DNA of 64,000 bases from Lentzea tibetensis (GTDB lineage: Bacteria; Actinomycetota; Actinomycetes; Mycobacteriales; Pseudonocardiaceae). The first letter of the stretch is position 1. Each line of letters starts with the position of its first letter. A program made the translations under genes and the position numbers. The stretch lies in NCBI RefSeq assembly GCF_007845675.1, contig NZ_VOBR01000024.1, forward strand, positions 62,001 through 126,000, given 5' to 3'. The notes beneath the pieces are model-generated. The model was not told the DNA's origin. It did no database searches and saw only the letters and a program-made list of their open reading frames with translations. Shown here one piece after another: positions 16,323 to 23,608 of the stretch.

Positions 16323-17090
16323 TCACCTGGTCGATGCGCCCACCTTCAACCCGAGCCTGACGAACGCGTAGGAAATGGCCGACAGCAGGACGTACACCGG
16401 CAGCCCCGCGACGAGCTGGTGCGCCATCTTCGTCAACGGCGGGTAGTGCACCGGCGGCTGCAGGACGACGGACGGGTCGCCGAGCAACTGCGTGACGACG
16501 TTCGCGACCGGCGTGCCACGCGCGACGATCAAGTCGTGCGCCAGCGGCCCCGGCGTCGTGATGATCGCGAACAGGAAACCCACGGTCAGCACGAAGGCCC
16601 ACCCCGGCAGTCCGCGGCACAGCCGCACCGCGAGGGGGAGCAGCACCGCGATCACCGGGGTCAGCCCGAACCACCCGAACGTCGAATCCAGCGCCCAGTG
16701 CACGTACGGACTGACCGCGGGCCCGCCCTCGCGGAAGTGGATGGAGTGCACGTAGAACATGGCCGCGCCACCGCCGTAACAGAGCAGCACGGAGGTGATC
16801 AGCAGCGCCACCCACGCGATCGGGTCGCTGTAGAAGGACTTGAACGTCGACCAAAGTCCACTGTGGACAGGGTTGTGGCCGAACGGGATCACCAGATCCG
16901 GCCGCACGCGGTCGTCCAGTCGGCCCGTGTCTTCCGCGTCGTACACGGCGCGGGCGTCGACCGGTGGCCGGTGCGGCGTGATGACGAAGCTGGCGTCGGA
17001 GATGCCGGAGAGCTTGTCGGCCATGGCCTGCGCGGCGGCGACGCAGTGCTGGTCGTGTGCGGGTACGGTGAGCATGACGGTCGTGGTCAT
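16323..17090 (-). CDS. Membrane protein of unknown function
   Basis: A 255-residue protein. The first ~90 residues are cytoplasmic and begin MTTTVMLTVPAHDQHCVAAA. About five membrane helices follow, for example PIAWVALLITSVLLCYGGGA and LPGWAFVLTVGFLFAIITTP, with a Tyr/Pro-containing loop between. No family is recognised. The ATG at 17090 is preceded by GAGGA at slightly long spacing. It is divergent from the SARP-type regulator across a 149-bp gap, which suggests it may be a target. Confidence 0.65.
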   Translation of the reverse strand: MTTTVMLTVPAHDQHCVAAAQAMADKLSGISDASFVITPHRPPVDARAVYDAEDTGRLDDRVRPDLVIPFGHNPVHSGLWSTFKSFYSDPIAWVALLITSVLLCYGGGAAMFYVHSIHFREGGPAVSPYVHWALDSTFGWFGLTPVIAVLLPLAVRLCRGLPGWAFVLTVGFLFAIITTPGPLAHDLIVARGTPVANVVTQLLGDPSVVLQPPVHYPPLTKMAHQLVAGLPVYVLLSAISYAFVRLGLKVGASTR

Positions 17091-17239
17091 CTGAGCCGTC
17101 CTCGTATTGAACTGTGCGCGCCCGTGACGTCGCACAGTGTGCAGGTCCCGGCTTGCGAACGACTTGCGAAGAACTTGCGCCCATTAGGGATAAGTTGCCA
17201 TTTCGATGGCCCGTCGCGCTGCGCCACCATGAGCGCACC

Positions 17240-18031
17240 ATGCAGTTCCGCGTTCTCGGTCCGCTCGAGGTCCGCATCGACGGCAGCCTGGTGAAGTTCG
17301 GCGGGCCGACGCAGCGCAGGCTGGTCGTCGCGTTGCTCAGCCACGCCAACGTCGCGGTGTCGGTCGCACGGTTGCTGGACTGGCTGTGGCCGGACCACCC
17401 GCCGCCCCCGAGCGCGGTCACGGTCCTGCAGGCACACGTGTCGCGCCTGCGCCGCGTCCTCGAGCCCGACCGCGCCCGCTGGGGTGCTCCGCAGCTACTG
17501 CTCACGCGGTCGTCCGGCTACCTGCTCAGCGTCGGAGTAGAACAACTGGACCTGCTGCACTTCGAACACCAGGTCGCCCGCGGCCGCGATCTCCTGCTGC
17601 GCGGCGACTTCACCGCCGCGACCACGACCCTGTCCGGCGCACTCGCGCTGTGGCGCGGCCCTGCTCTGATGGAGCTGGACGGAGTCCCTACCCTGCGCGC
17701 TTGCGTCGTCCGCTGGGAAGCGATGCACCACTTCGCCACGATCATGCGCATCGAGGCGGACCTCGAGCTCGGGAACCACCTCGTGGCGATACCCGAGCTC
17801 GAGTACCTGGCAGCCACGCACCCCTTCGACGAACGCGTTCACGGTCTGCTCATGGTGGCGCTGTACCGCTGCCGCCGGCGTGCTGACACGTTGGCCGCTT
17901 ATGAACGGCTCAGCGCAAATCTGCGTCGTGAGCTGGACACCGAACCCGCCACGGCGCTGCGTCGACTGCGGCAGGCCGTTCTCGTGCAGGACCCCGCGCT
18001 CGAAGCGCACAGCCCTCGCCGATGGCTGTGA
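17240..18031 (+). CDS. SARP/AfsR-type transcriptional regulator (OmpR-like HTH plus BTAD)
   Basis: A 263-residue protein of minimal SARP form. An OmpR/PhoB-like DNA-binding domain occupies about residues 1-100 (MQFRVLGPLEVRIDGSLVKF, then SRLRRVLEPDR and SSGYLLSV). The bacterial transcriptional activation domain follows, with LSGALALWRGPALMELDGVP and HPFDERVHGLLMVALYRCRR. Such proteins activate secondary metabolite or morphogenesis genes by binding direct repeats near -35 elements. There is no C-terminal ATPase. No biosynthetic cluster is adjacent, so the target is unknown. Confidence 0.85.
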   Translation: MQFRVLGPLEVRIDGSLVKFGGPTQRRLVVALLSHANVAVSVARLLDWLWPDHPPPPSAVTVLQAHVSRLRRVLEPDRARWGAPQLLLTRSSGYLLSVGVEQLDLLHFEHQVARGRDLLLRGDFTAATTTLSGALALWRGPALMELDGVPTLRACVVRWEAMHHFATIMRIEADLELGNHLVAIPELEYLAATHPFDERVHGLLMVALYRCRRRADTLAAYERLSANLRRELDTEPATALRRLRQAVLVQDPALEAHSPRRWL

Positions 18032-18193
18032 CCGCCTGAATTGCCGATGCGGACCGGAACTCCATTCAGCGCCGGGCAAATTCTTGTAATTGTCTGGAAT
18101 ATCGATGGCCGCAAATCCTGACGGAAATAGGGCCATTTGGGGCATGGTGGTATGCAGTGGCGCCGCAAAGTAGTAAGTTGTGTGTTGTTACCC

Positions 18194-18236
18194 AGGACCT
18201 CGGTGGCTCAGAAAGACGCTGCCCGAGGTCCTTTTT
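18194..18236 (+). terminator. Rho-independent terminator or attenuator hairpin
   Basis: A 10-bp perfect stem (AGGACCTCGG with CCGAGGTCCT) encloses a 19-nt loop and is followed by TTTTT. It lies 163 bp after the SARP gene and 35 bp before the start of the secreted beta-helix gene. It could end the SARP transcript or act as an attenuator in the leader of the next gene. Confidence 0.7.
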
Positions 18237-18270
18237 CGTGCACAATTATGTTTCAGGAATAGAAGTCGTC

Positions 18271-19119
18271 ATGCGAAAATTCCGCACGATCATCCATGCC
18301 CTGATCGGGGTCACCGTCGTCGCCGGGAGCATGGCCATCGCCATGCCGGCGGCGCAGGCCATCACCATCCCCGTGGCGTGCAGCGAGACCGCTCTCGTCG
18401 CCGCGGTCGACCTCGCCAACTCCACCTCCGCCGCCGACACCCTCGTGCTGGCGGGCGGCTGCACGTACGGTCTCACCTCGCCCCACGGCGGTCTGACCAA
18501 CGGGCTGCCGGTGATCACCACCCCCATCGAGATGATCGGTCCGGCGACCATCACCCGCACCTCGCTGCTGCCGTTCCGCATCGCTGAGGTCAGCCCGACC
18601 GGCAGCCTCACCCTCACCACATCGGTCGCGATCACCAACGGCAGCGCCGTCGGCAACGGTGGCGGCATCCTCAACCACGGCGCCGTGACGCTCACCAACA
18701 GCAGCTTGAGCGGCAACGTCGCGACCCTCAACGGCGGTGGCCTGGCCAACGCCGACACGCCTTCCGGCACCGCACCCGCGGCGACGTTCACCAGGAGCCC
18801 GGTGTCCGGCAACTCCGCACTGCTGCAGGGCGGCGGCATCTACAACGGCTTGCGCGGCACGCTGACCACCACCGGCGTCTCCGGCAGCCCGATGTTCGTC
18901 ACCGGCAACACCGGATCGCAGGGGGGCGGCATCGCGGCCGCCAACTCGACCGCGACCACCATGACCCAGACCGCCGTGACAGCGAACAACGCCCTGCTGA
19001 GCGCGGGCGGCGTCTACCGCGTGAACGGAACCATGACCACCACCAACTCGCCGATCAGCGCCAACACGCCGAACAACTGCGTGGGCAGCGTCCCCGCGGT
19101 GCCCGGCTGCACCGGGTAG
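18271..19119 (+). CDS. Secreted right-handed beta-helix repeat protein
   Basis: A 282-residue protein with a Sec signal peptide (FRTIIHALIGVTVVAGSMAI, cleavage near AQA). The mature region is Thr/Ser/Asn/Gly-rich and carries repeats of the polymorphic-membrane-protein type: GNGGGILN, LNGGGLAN, LQGGGIYN, SQGGGIAA and LSAGGVYR at 20-35 residue intervals, each followed by short Thr-rich strands. This pattern predicts a pectate-lyase-like beta-helix. Two Cys near the C-terminus may form a disulfide. There are no catalytic residues, so an adhesion or envelope role is possible. The start has only a weak Shine-Dalgarno (GGAA). Confidence 0.75.
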   Translation: MRKFRTIIHALIGVTVVAGSMAIAMPAAQAITIPVACSETALVAAVDLANSTSAADTLVLAGGCTYGLTSPHGGLTNGLPVITTPIEMIGPATITRTSLLPFRIAEVSPTGSLTLTTSVAITNGSAVGNGGGILNHGAVTLTNSSLSGNVATLNGGGLANADTPSGTAPAATFTRSPVSGNSALLQGGGIYNGLRGTLTTTGVSGSPMFVTGNTGSQGGGIAAANSTATTMTQTAVTANNALLSAGGVYRVNGTMTTTNSPISANTPNNCVGSVPAVPGCTG

Positions 19120-19139
19120 TCAGGTCCAGGAACGAACCC

Positions 19140-19177
19140 GGCCCGCGAGGCTGATGTGATCATCAATCTCGCGGGCC
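19140..19177. terminator. Strong hairpin terminator after the beta-helix gene
   Basis: A 10-bp perfect GC-rich stem, GGCCCGCGAG with CTCGCGGGCC, whose 18-nt loop can pair internally (TGAT with ATCA). It starts 20 bp after the beta-helix stop codon. There is no T-tract, as is common in actinobacterial terminators. It marks the last chromosomal element before the islet boundary at 19194. Confidence 0.65.
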
Positions 19178-19193
19178 GTGGGGTTACTGCGTA

Positions 19194-19210
19194 TGTCCGA
19201 GGGGGACTTG
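19194..19210. repeat. tRNA-Leu 3'-end fragment (candidate att site)
   Basis: Seventeen bases, TGTCCGAGGGGGACTTG, match the 18-base 3' end of tRNA-Leu at 23591-23608 except for one missing G. Orientation is the same. No other tRNA features surround it, so it is a fragment rather than a gene. Confidence 0.55.
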
Positions 19211-19690
19211 CTCGCTAACCATATGGCTCGATGTGACTCGCCGTCTGCCTACCTAGTGATGGCGGGCTGGTGCTACTGGCTGGGCGCCTCACGCGGATGC
19301 CCGCCCCTCGAGCTTTGAGGTGGTGCGTGATCCGTCGCGTACATGACGTCCGACTAGCGGACCGGCACCTGGGGGCGGACTTCTCGACCCGGACGACGTC
19401 GCTGCCGCTCTGTCGGTGAGAGCCAGGTGCGGACAGTGGCCGTCGAGGATTGAATACCATTTTGTGTGGTCAGCCACGTGGCCTTCCGAGGATCCGTCAC
19501 CGGGCCACACTTTCCATGTCGCCAGGCATGAATCGGCCTTGTTGCAACGAAGGTTCAGCGACCGATGTCTCTAGCATGGTCAAACCTCGTGCAGGACGCC
19601 GGCGGCTAGAGCAGCTACTGGCCCACAACTGACCTACGAGGGCGCGACCAGGCATTGAACGGTGGCGGCAAGCGGAGGTTGACACGACGG
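19211..19690. other. Intergenic stretch at the left end of the islet; no gene recognised
   Basis: About 480 bp without a convincing coding frame. Short frames on both strands have Arg/Ser/Pro-rich shadow-like composition and no recognisable family. No integrase remnant or clear promoter was identified. It leads into the STAND gene, whose GGAGG-like site is at about 19674. Confidence 0.4.
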
Positions 19691-21829
19691 ATGAATACAG
19701 AGCCGGAGTTGCGAACTGAGCCCGACACCCGTCATGTGTCAGCTGTCGTGGTCAATGCAGTGGACGGTGACATTACGGGGACAGTGGTGCAGGCAGGCGT
19801 GATCGAAGGCGGGGTGCACATCGTGCACGGCACGGGTGCCGCGATGGTGGTGCACATGCCGCCACGCCAGCTACCACCCTCCCCGGCGACCTTCACCGGA
19901 CGCGTGCAGGAGCTGGAGCTGCTTCCTGCTGGACCAGGCGCGGACGTGACGGTGATTTCCGCGATCGGTGGAATGGGCGGAGTCGGCAAGACTTGGCTCG
20001 CCCTGCACTGGGCTCATCGTGCCGCGGAGTACTATCCGGACGGTCAGCTCTTCGTGGATCTCAATGGATTCGATCCATTAGGACGATCGATGGCGCCTGA
20101 GGTCGCGGTACGCGGTTTCCTCGTTGCCCTTGGGGTTGATCCGGCGGCTATACCGATTGATCCGCATGCGCAGACTGCCTTGTACCGCACGTTGGTCGCG
20201 GACCGGCGGATGTTGATCGTGTTGGACAACGCGCGCGACGCCGCGCAGGTGATCCCGCTGCTGCCAGGCTCGTCCACGTGTACGGTCCTGATCACCAGCC
20301 GCGACCGCATGCATAGTCTCAGCACGACTCGCGGTGCGCGGACACTGAAGCTCGACGCGCTGTCTGATCAGGAGGCACGCGATCTGCTTGCCCGGCATCT
20401 TGGTGTGGGACGTCTCGAGCGCGAGCCGGACGCCGTCACCGACCTGCTTGGCTACTGCGCAGGGCTGCCATTGGCACTGGGCATCGTCGCTGGTCGTGCC
20501 GCCGCTCATCCTGACTTCCCACTCGCCGCACTTGCCGATGAACTAAGGCAAGCGCGACTGCAGTCGCTGGATATGGGCGATCTAGTAGCCGACGTCACTG
20601 CTGTCCTGTCGTGGTCGTGCGCAGGAATGAACGCCGAACAAACCAGGGTGTTCGAACTTCTCGGCCAAACACCGAGCACCGACCTCAGCATCGTCGCGGC
20701 CGCAAACCTGACAGGGTCGCACGTCGCGAGGACCCGTACGGTATTGCGGGCCTTGGAGCGCATGTCCTTGCTCGATGAGCATCTTCCCGGCCGATACCGC
20801 ATGCATGACCTGGTTCGCCTATTTGCCGCGCAGCAAAGCTCGCGAGACTCCGTCGCGCAGCGTCGGCTGGCCGACTTCTACCTGCACACTGCACATGCGG
20901 GCAACCGCCTGCAGTTCCCACAGTTCCGTTCCGTCACGCCTCCTACGCCCGCACACGACGTGATCATGTGTCCGCTGCCAGACGAGGAAGCCGCGTCAGC
21001 GTGGTTCGACGTAGAACACCTGAACCTGCTCGCGGTTCAGGAACTTGCAGTTGAACAACAGTGGCATGCGGTCGTGTGGCACATCGCCCAGTCGGCAAAC
21101 AACACGTTCAGGAAGCGGGCACATCTGCATGATATGACCTTGGCGTGGGAACGAGCGTTGTCCGCCGCCAAGCAGCTGGGGGCCTACTTTGTCGGCATGG
21201 CACACCAGTGTCTCGGTATCGCATTCATCACTGACCAGAACCGCAAGATGGCCATGGACCATCTACACCGCGCCCTCGCGATCTTTGTGGACATTGAGGA
21301 TCTGCGTGAACAGAGCTACGCACACCGAGACCTTGCGGCAGCGTATGGCGTGTACAGCGACGACCACAAGCAAGCCCTCGCGCACGCGATTCGCGCGCGT
21401 GATCTCTCACGGACGCTAGACGAACCCGTGCAGGAAGCCACGGCACTCAACTTGATAGGGCAATATCAGAGCTACCTGGGTGATCATGCTGAGGGTGCCG
21501 CTAACTGTCAACTCGCACTGAAACTCTTCCGCAGCCAGCACTACCGCATGGGAGAAAGCGCCACACTTGACAGTCTGGGCCTCATTGCACACCATTCTGG
21601 CAGATACGCCGATGCGCTTGAGTACTATCGACAGGCAATGGCGATCATCGAGGACGACGGCATCGTCTATGCGCAGCCAACGACATTGGATAACATCGCC
21701 CGGACCTACGTCACCCTCGGGCAGCGCGAGCACGCACGTGTCGCCTGGCGGCACTCACTTGCGCTCTACCGTGCGCAGGGTCGCGCCGATGAGGCCGAAC
21801 AGGTGCTACGACAGCTTGACGATCTCTAG
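19691..21829 (+). CDS. STAND NTPase: NB-ARC domain with C-terminal TPR region
   Basis: A 712-residue protein. The N-terminal ~60 residues hold the pattern NAVDGDITGTVVQAGVIEGG and GVHIVHG, common before NB-ARC domains in actinobacterial STAND proteins. Walker A is IGGMGGVGKTWLA (Lys100), Walker B is LIVLDN near residue 175, and the GLPLAL motif lies near 256, followed by a winged-helix segment with RYRMHDLVRLFA. From about residue 450 the protein is built of helical TPR-like repeats (LDSLGLIAHHSGRYADALEY, LDNIARTYVTLGQREHARVA). STAND proteins switch on ligand binding; some are regulators and some defend against phage. No DNA-binding or nuclease effector domain is visible. Codon usage is less GC-biased than in the flanks. 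Confidence 0.85.
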   Translation: MNTEPELRTEPDTRHVSAVVVNAVDGDITGTVVQAGVIEGGVHIVHGTGAAMVVHMPPRQLPPSPATFTGRVQELELLPAGPGADVTVISAIGGMGGVGKTWLALHWAHRAAEYYPDGQLFVDLNGFDPLGRSMAPEVAVRGFLVALGVDPAAIPIDPHAQTALYRTLVADRRMLIVLDNARDAAQVIPLLPGSSTCTVLITSRDRMHSLSTTRGARTLKLDALSDQEARDLLARHLGVGRLEREPDAVTDLLGYCAGLPLALGIVAGRAAAHPDFPLAALADELRQARLQSLDMGDLVADVTAVLSWSCAGMNAEQTRVFELLGQTPSTDLSIVAAANLTGSHVARTRTVLRALERMSLLDEHLPGRYRMHDLVRLFAAQQSSRDSVAQRRLADFYLHTAHAGNRLQFPQFRSVTPPTPAHDVIMCPLPDEEAASAWFDVEHLNLLAVQELAVEQQWHAVVWHIAQSANNTFRKRAHLHDMTLAWERALSAAKQLGAYFVGMAHQCLGIAFITDQNRKMAMDHLHRALAIFVDIEDLREQSYAHRDLAAAYGVYSDDHKQALAHAIRARDLSRTLDEPVQEATALNLIGQYQSYLGDHAEGAANCQLALKLFRSQHYRMGESATLDSLGLIAHHSGRYADALEYYRQAMAIIEDDGIVYAQPTTLDNIARTYVTLGQREHARVAWRHSLALYRAQGRADEAEQVLRQLDDL

Positions 21830-22111
21830 TGTTGCACGTCCTGCGCTGACTGGGGCGGGCAACGTGTGCTCGCGACACCTGCTGGATCTCGAGAAGTAGA
21901 TGTCGGCTCCCTCCCGGCTCAGCCACGGCACCTCTTGAACCGCTTGGGGATCTTCGTAGCTCGCCCTCAGCTTGCTCCGCAACTTGCGCAGGTCGCCGCA
22001 GTAACCGTTGAGCAGCGGTGTTCCATTTTCGTCGTTGTTGAGATGTGCCAGATCGAAACGGGGTCGCAGTGCAGTGCCAAGGGTGAAGGAGGTGGTGATG
22101 GATGAGGTCAT
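21806..22111 (-). CDS. Small unknown protein, uncertain gene
   Basis: A 101-residue frame starting MTSSITTSFTLGTALRPRFD with a plausible soluble body (LNNDENGTPLLNGYCGDLRK). Third codon positions are clearly GC-enriched and the composition is not the Arg/Pro-rich type of shadow frames. The Shine-Dalgarno is weak (AGGA about 15 bases upstream). Its 3' end overlaps the STAND gene by 24 bp. It is not recognised and could be a small islet gene, a peptide precursor or a chance frame. Two hairpins precede it on its own strand. Confidence 0.3.
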   Translation of the reverse strand: MTSSITTSFTLGTALRPRFDLAHLNNDENGTPLLNGYCGDLRKLRSKLRASYEDPQAVQEVPWLSREGADIYFSRSSRCREHTLPAPVSAGRATLEIVKLS

Positions 22112-22182
22112 GAGCTTTTGAAATCCTGGATTGCCTCGGCGAGATCGGCCGCCTGATCTCGAGGCTCTGGTTACTGCATAGC

Positions 22183-22225
22183 AGAAGCGAAGGGACGACC
22201 CATTTGGGTCATCTCCTTCGCTTCT
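22183..22225 (-). terminator. Long hairpin between islet genes; terminator or RBS-masking structure
   Basis: An 11-bp stem (AGAAGCGAAGG with CCTTCGCTTCT) with an inner GACCC/GGGTC stem. On the minus strand the 5' arm carries GAAGGAG just before short ATG-starting frames, so folding would hide a ribosome site. It could equally terminate the plus-strand STAND transcript. The surrounding 21830-22448 interval otherwise holds only the uncertain small ORF. Confidence 0.4.
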
Positions 22226-22448
22226 TGAAGGTATTTCCTGGTTAGTTTAGATGAATAGATGTGCTCGAAGCATCGCGTCGAGGGCGCACGAGGTTGCCGA
22301 CGGCGAATCGAACGACGGTGGCCACGACATCTGGCAGTGTGACAACTATCGCCCAAGTAAGAATTAGGTAGTGTGCGGTCCATTTAGCTGGAGGGAATGC
22401 TGTCGCCCGAAAGTGCATGTTCGTGGGTTCCTTCCGTGGTGTTGTTGG

Positions 22449-22925
22449 CTATTTGCCTGAAGTTCGTCTGGTTTTTCTTTGCCACCTTCTGTGGAAGTCG
22501 TCTATGTCGGATCGCAGCCAAATCCGCCCGGCCCGCAGCTCTGCTACTGGTTGCGGAAAGTCCGGCCTCTCGGCCAGTTGGCTCACCTGCTGCCGTGTGT
22601 TGATGTGCAAGATCCCTTGAATCTCGGACACACCAACTACCTCCGGTATTCCGGAGGCGGACAGTTCGGCGATGCGGTCTTCCTCCGTTTTGGCGACGAT
22701 TTCAACGACGATTGCCTGGAAACCGGCTTTCGATGCTGCTACGTTGACGCGCTCGAGGCAATCGCTCACTGCCTGTCGGGCGCTGGCTGCAGTGGTGTAT
22801 GCGGTCACCCTTGTCCGATTGTGTTCTGGGTCTACAAACGTGGACCCGATCTGCTGGGCGATAAAATCTGCCTGATCATCGCTCGCTAGAACATTCAGGA
22901 CTATGCTTACATACCAATCTCTCAT
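22449..22925 (-). CDS. Two-domain regulator with C-terminal AlpA-like helix-turn-helix; probable partner of the HicA-like protein
   Basis: A 158-residue protein. Residues 1-85 form an alpha/beta domain (MRDWYVSIVLNVLASDDQAD, then ARQAVSDCLERVNVAASKAG and FQAIVVEIVAKTEED) that is not recognised with confidence. Residues about 97-148 are an AlpA/excisionase-like winged HTH: VGVSEIQGILHINTRQQVSQ, then PDFPQPVAELRAGRIWLRSD. That order resembles HicB-type antitoxins, which pair a small alpha/beta domain with a DNA-binding domain, but the domain types differ. A strong GAGGAGG site precedes the ATG. It is the second gene after the HicA-like ORF and probably binds the palindromes at 23248-23302. Confidence 0.7.
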   Translation of the reverse strand: MRDWYVSIVLNVLASDDQADFIAQQIGSTFVDPEHNRTRVTAYTTAASARQAVSDCLERVNVAASKAGFQAIVVEIVAKTEEDRIAELSASGIPEVVGVSEIQGILHINTRQQVSQLAERPDFPQPVAELRAGRIWLRSDIDDFHRRWQRKTRRTSGK

Positions 22926-22977
22926 TTCTCACCTCCTCGCCTGTTGCTCCTAGACTGTTGGACAGCTTAGGGGCTTG

Positions 22978-23009
22978 GGGAGTCGCACCTGCAGTGAGGT
23001 GCGACTCCC
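22978..23009 (-). terminator. 13-bp stem-loop between the two module genes
   Basis: A perfect 13-bp stem (GGGAGTCGCACCT with AGGTGCGACTCCC) and 6-nt loop lie between the stop of the HicA-like gene (23031) and the start of the regulator (22925). A second small hairpin (CGCCT/AGGCG) directly precedes it on the minus strand. It could be a partial terminator or RNA-processing element setting the ratio of the two proteins. Confidence 0.55.
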
Positions 23010-23030
23010 GACGCCTCTAAGGCGCCCCCT

Positions 23031-23225
23031 TCAGAAGGGCCAGATCATGCCCATTCTTGTCAGTGCATCTCGGAGTTCCATGTAGTGGAGCGGCTTTTTA
23101 GGAGTCGGTACGCTCAGCCTCTTTCCTTTGTGTTTGAACGTCCAGACGTCGGTATCTTTCGAGTTAAAGACGGTGAAGCCCTGACGCCTCGCCTCATTTG
23201 CGACGAGGTTCATCAAGTCCCTCAT
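23031..23225 (-). CDS. Small HicA-like (double-stranded RNA-binding fold) protein
   Basis: A 64-residue protein whose spacing resembles HicA toxins: N-terminal helix MRDLMNLVANEARRQGFTVF, strand WTFKHKGKRLSVPTPK, and C-terminal helix LHYMELRDALTRMGM. HicA proteins are mRNA interferases that use a His in a GSHxxY/F motif. Here that position reads NSKDTDVWTF and the His is missing, so ribonuclease activity is doubtful. ATG 23225 is used; ATG 23213 has a better-placed GAGGG and would give 60 residues. It lies just after a large palindromic operator and ahead of the AlpA-like regulator. Confidence 0.55.
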   Translation of the reverse strand: MRDLMNLVANEARRQGFTVFNSKDTDVWTFKHKGKRLSVPTPKKPLHYMELRDALTRMGMIWPF

Positions 23226-23247
23226 TAGGTTGCCTATTCGTATTGAT

Positions 23248-23302
23248 GGTCGACAAGTCAAGACTTGTCGACCGTATGCTATACGGCTTGTCGGTCGACA
23301 AG
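23248..23302 (-). promoter_or_regulatory. Nested palindromic operator of the HicA-like/AlpA-like module
   Basis: Three inverted repeats stand side by side, 23 bp upstream of the HicA-like start. The first (23248-23273) has perfect 12-bp arms GGTCGACAAGTC and GACTTGTCGACC with a 2-bp centre. The second (23272-23286) is CCGTAT-GCT-ATACGG. The third (23287-23302) is CTTGTCG-GT-CGACAAG and repeats the core of the first. The AT-rich middle could hold the minus-strand -10 element. The shared CGACAAG half-site in four copies strongly suggests cooperative binding by one regulator. Confidence 0.65.
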
Positions 23303-23538
23303 TAAAGTGGGTCAGTTGCAGGCGCCGTCGTGTGTTGGCGTCTGGAGGATGCGGTGGGGTGGCCAACTGCGACTCAGGCCGAGCTGAGCGGGGCGGCGTA
23401 GCCCGTCGCACGGGGCGTCGCCGAGATCTACGTCATGGTTGGTTCGTCAGGCGACGCGAAGAAGGCGATCAGGCTGAGAAGCGCAGGCGAGCTGCAAAGA
23501 CTGTACGAGAGTTGAACGCAGAGATCGGCCCAACGCAG
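23303..23538. other. Gap between the module operator and the tRNA-Leu terminator
   Basis: About 236 bp with no convincing coding frame on either strand. Short frames here are not preceded by ribosome sites and run into the tRNA. No integrase remnant was recognised. Confidence 0.4.
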
Positions 23539-23571
23539 CAGGGCGGACGCTCGATGGGAGCATCCGCCCTG
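23539..23571 (-). terminator. Hairpin downstream of tRNA-Leu
   Basis: A perfect 9-bp stem (CAGGGCGGA with TCCGCCCTG) lying 19 bp beyond the tRNA 3' end, extended inside by a GCT/AGC pairing. No T-tract is present. Its position suits termination of the minus-strand tRNA transcript. Confidence 0.6.
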
Positions 23572-23590
23572 TCGGTAGGGATAAAGAACG

Positions 23591-23608
23591 TGTCCGAGGG
23601 GGGACTTG
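23591..23608. repeat. tRNA-Leu 3' end, right-hand copy of the islet repeat
   Basis: The 18 bases TGTCCGAGGGGGGACTTG within the tRNA gene are matched by 19194-19210. This copy keeps the tRNA functional. Confidence 0.5.

Larger units (their letters stand above)
19194..23608. mobile_element. Putative genomic islet downstream of tRNA-Leu, bounded by tRNA 3'-end repeats
   Basis: The 3' end of tRNA-Leu(GAG) on the minus strand (plus-strand 23591-23608) recurs at 19194-19210 in the same orientation, with one G fewer in the G-run. The 4.4 kb between them contain a STAND NTPase, an unknown small ORF and a HicA-like/AlpA-like module. Base composition is visibly less GC-rich than in the flanks. Integration into a tRNA 3' end leaves exactly this arrangement, with the tRNA intact at one side and a fragment at the other. 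No integrase is visible, so it would be a relic or depend on enzymes supplied elsewhere. Confidence 0.5.

Noticed and set aside
19215-19510. Short minus-strand frames at the left end of the islet, considered as integrase or excisionase remnants
   Set aside because: No tyrosine-recombinase or serine-recombinase motif was found; composition is Ser/Arg/Pro-rich without a family pattern.
22171-22383. A 70-codon minus-strand frame ending in the 22183-22225 hairpin
   Set aside because: No good ribosome site, Arg-rich start and a hairpin inside the coding end; retained only as part of the weak small-ORF observation.
22479-22889. Plus-strand frame opposite the AlpA-like regulator
   Set aside because: It lacks a ribosome site and family match, while the minus-strand frame has a strong Shine-Dalgarno and an HTH.
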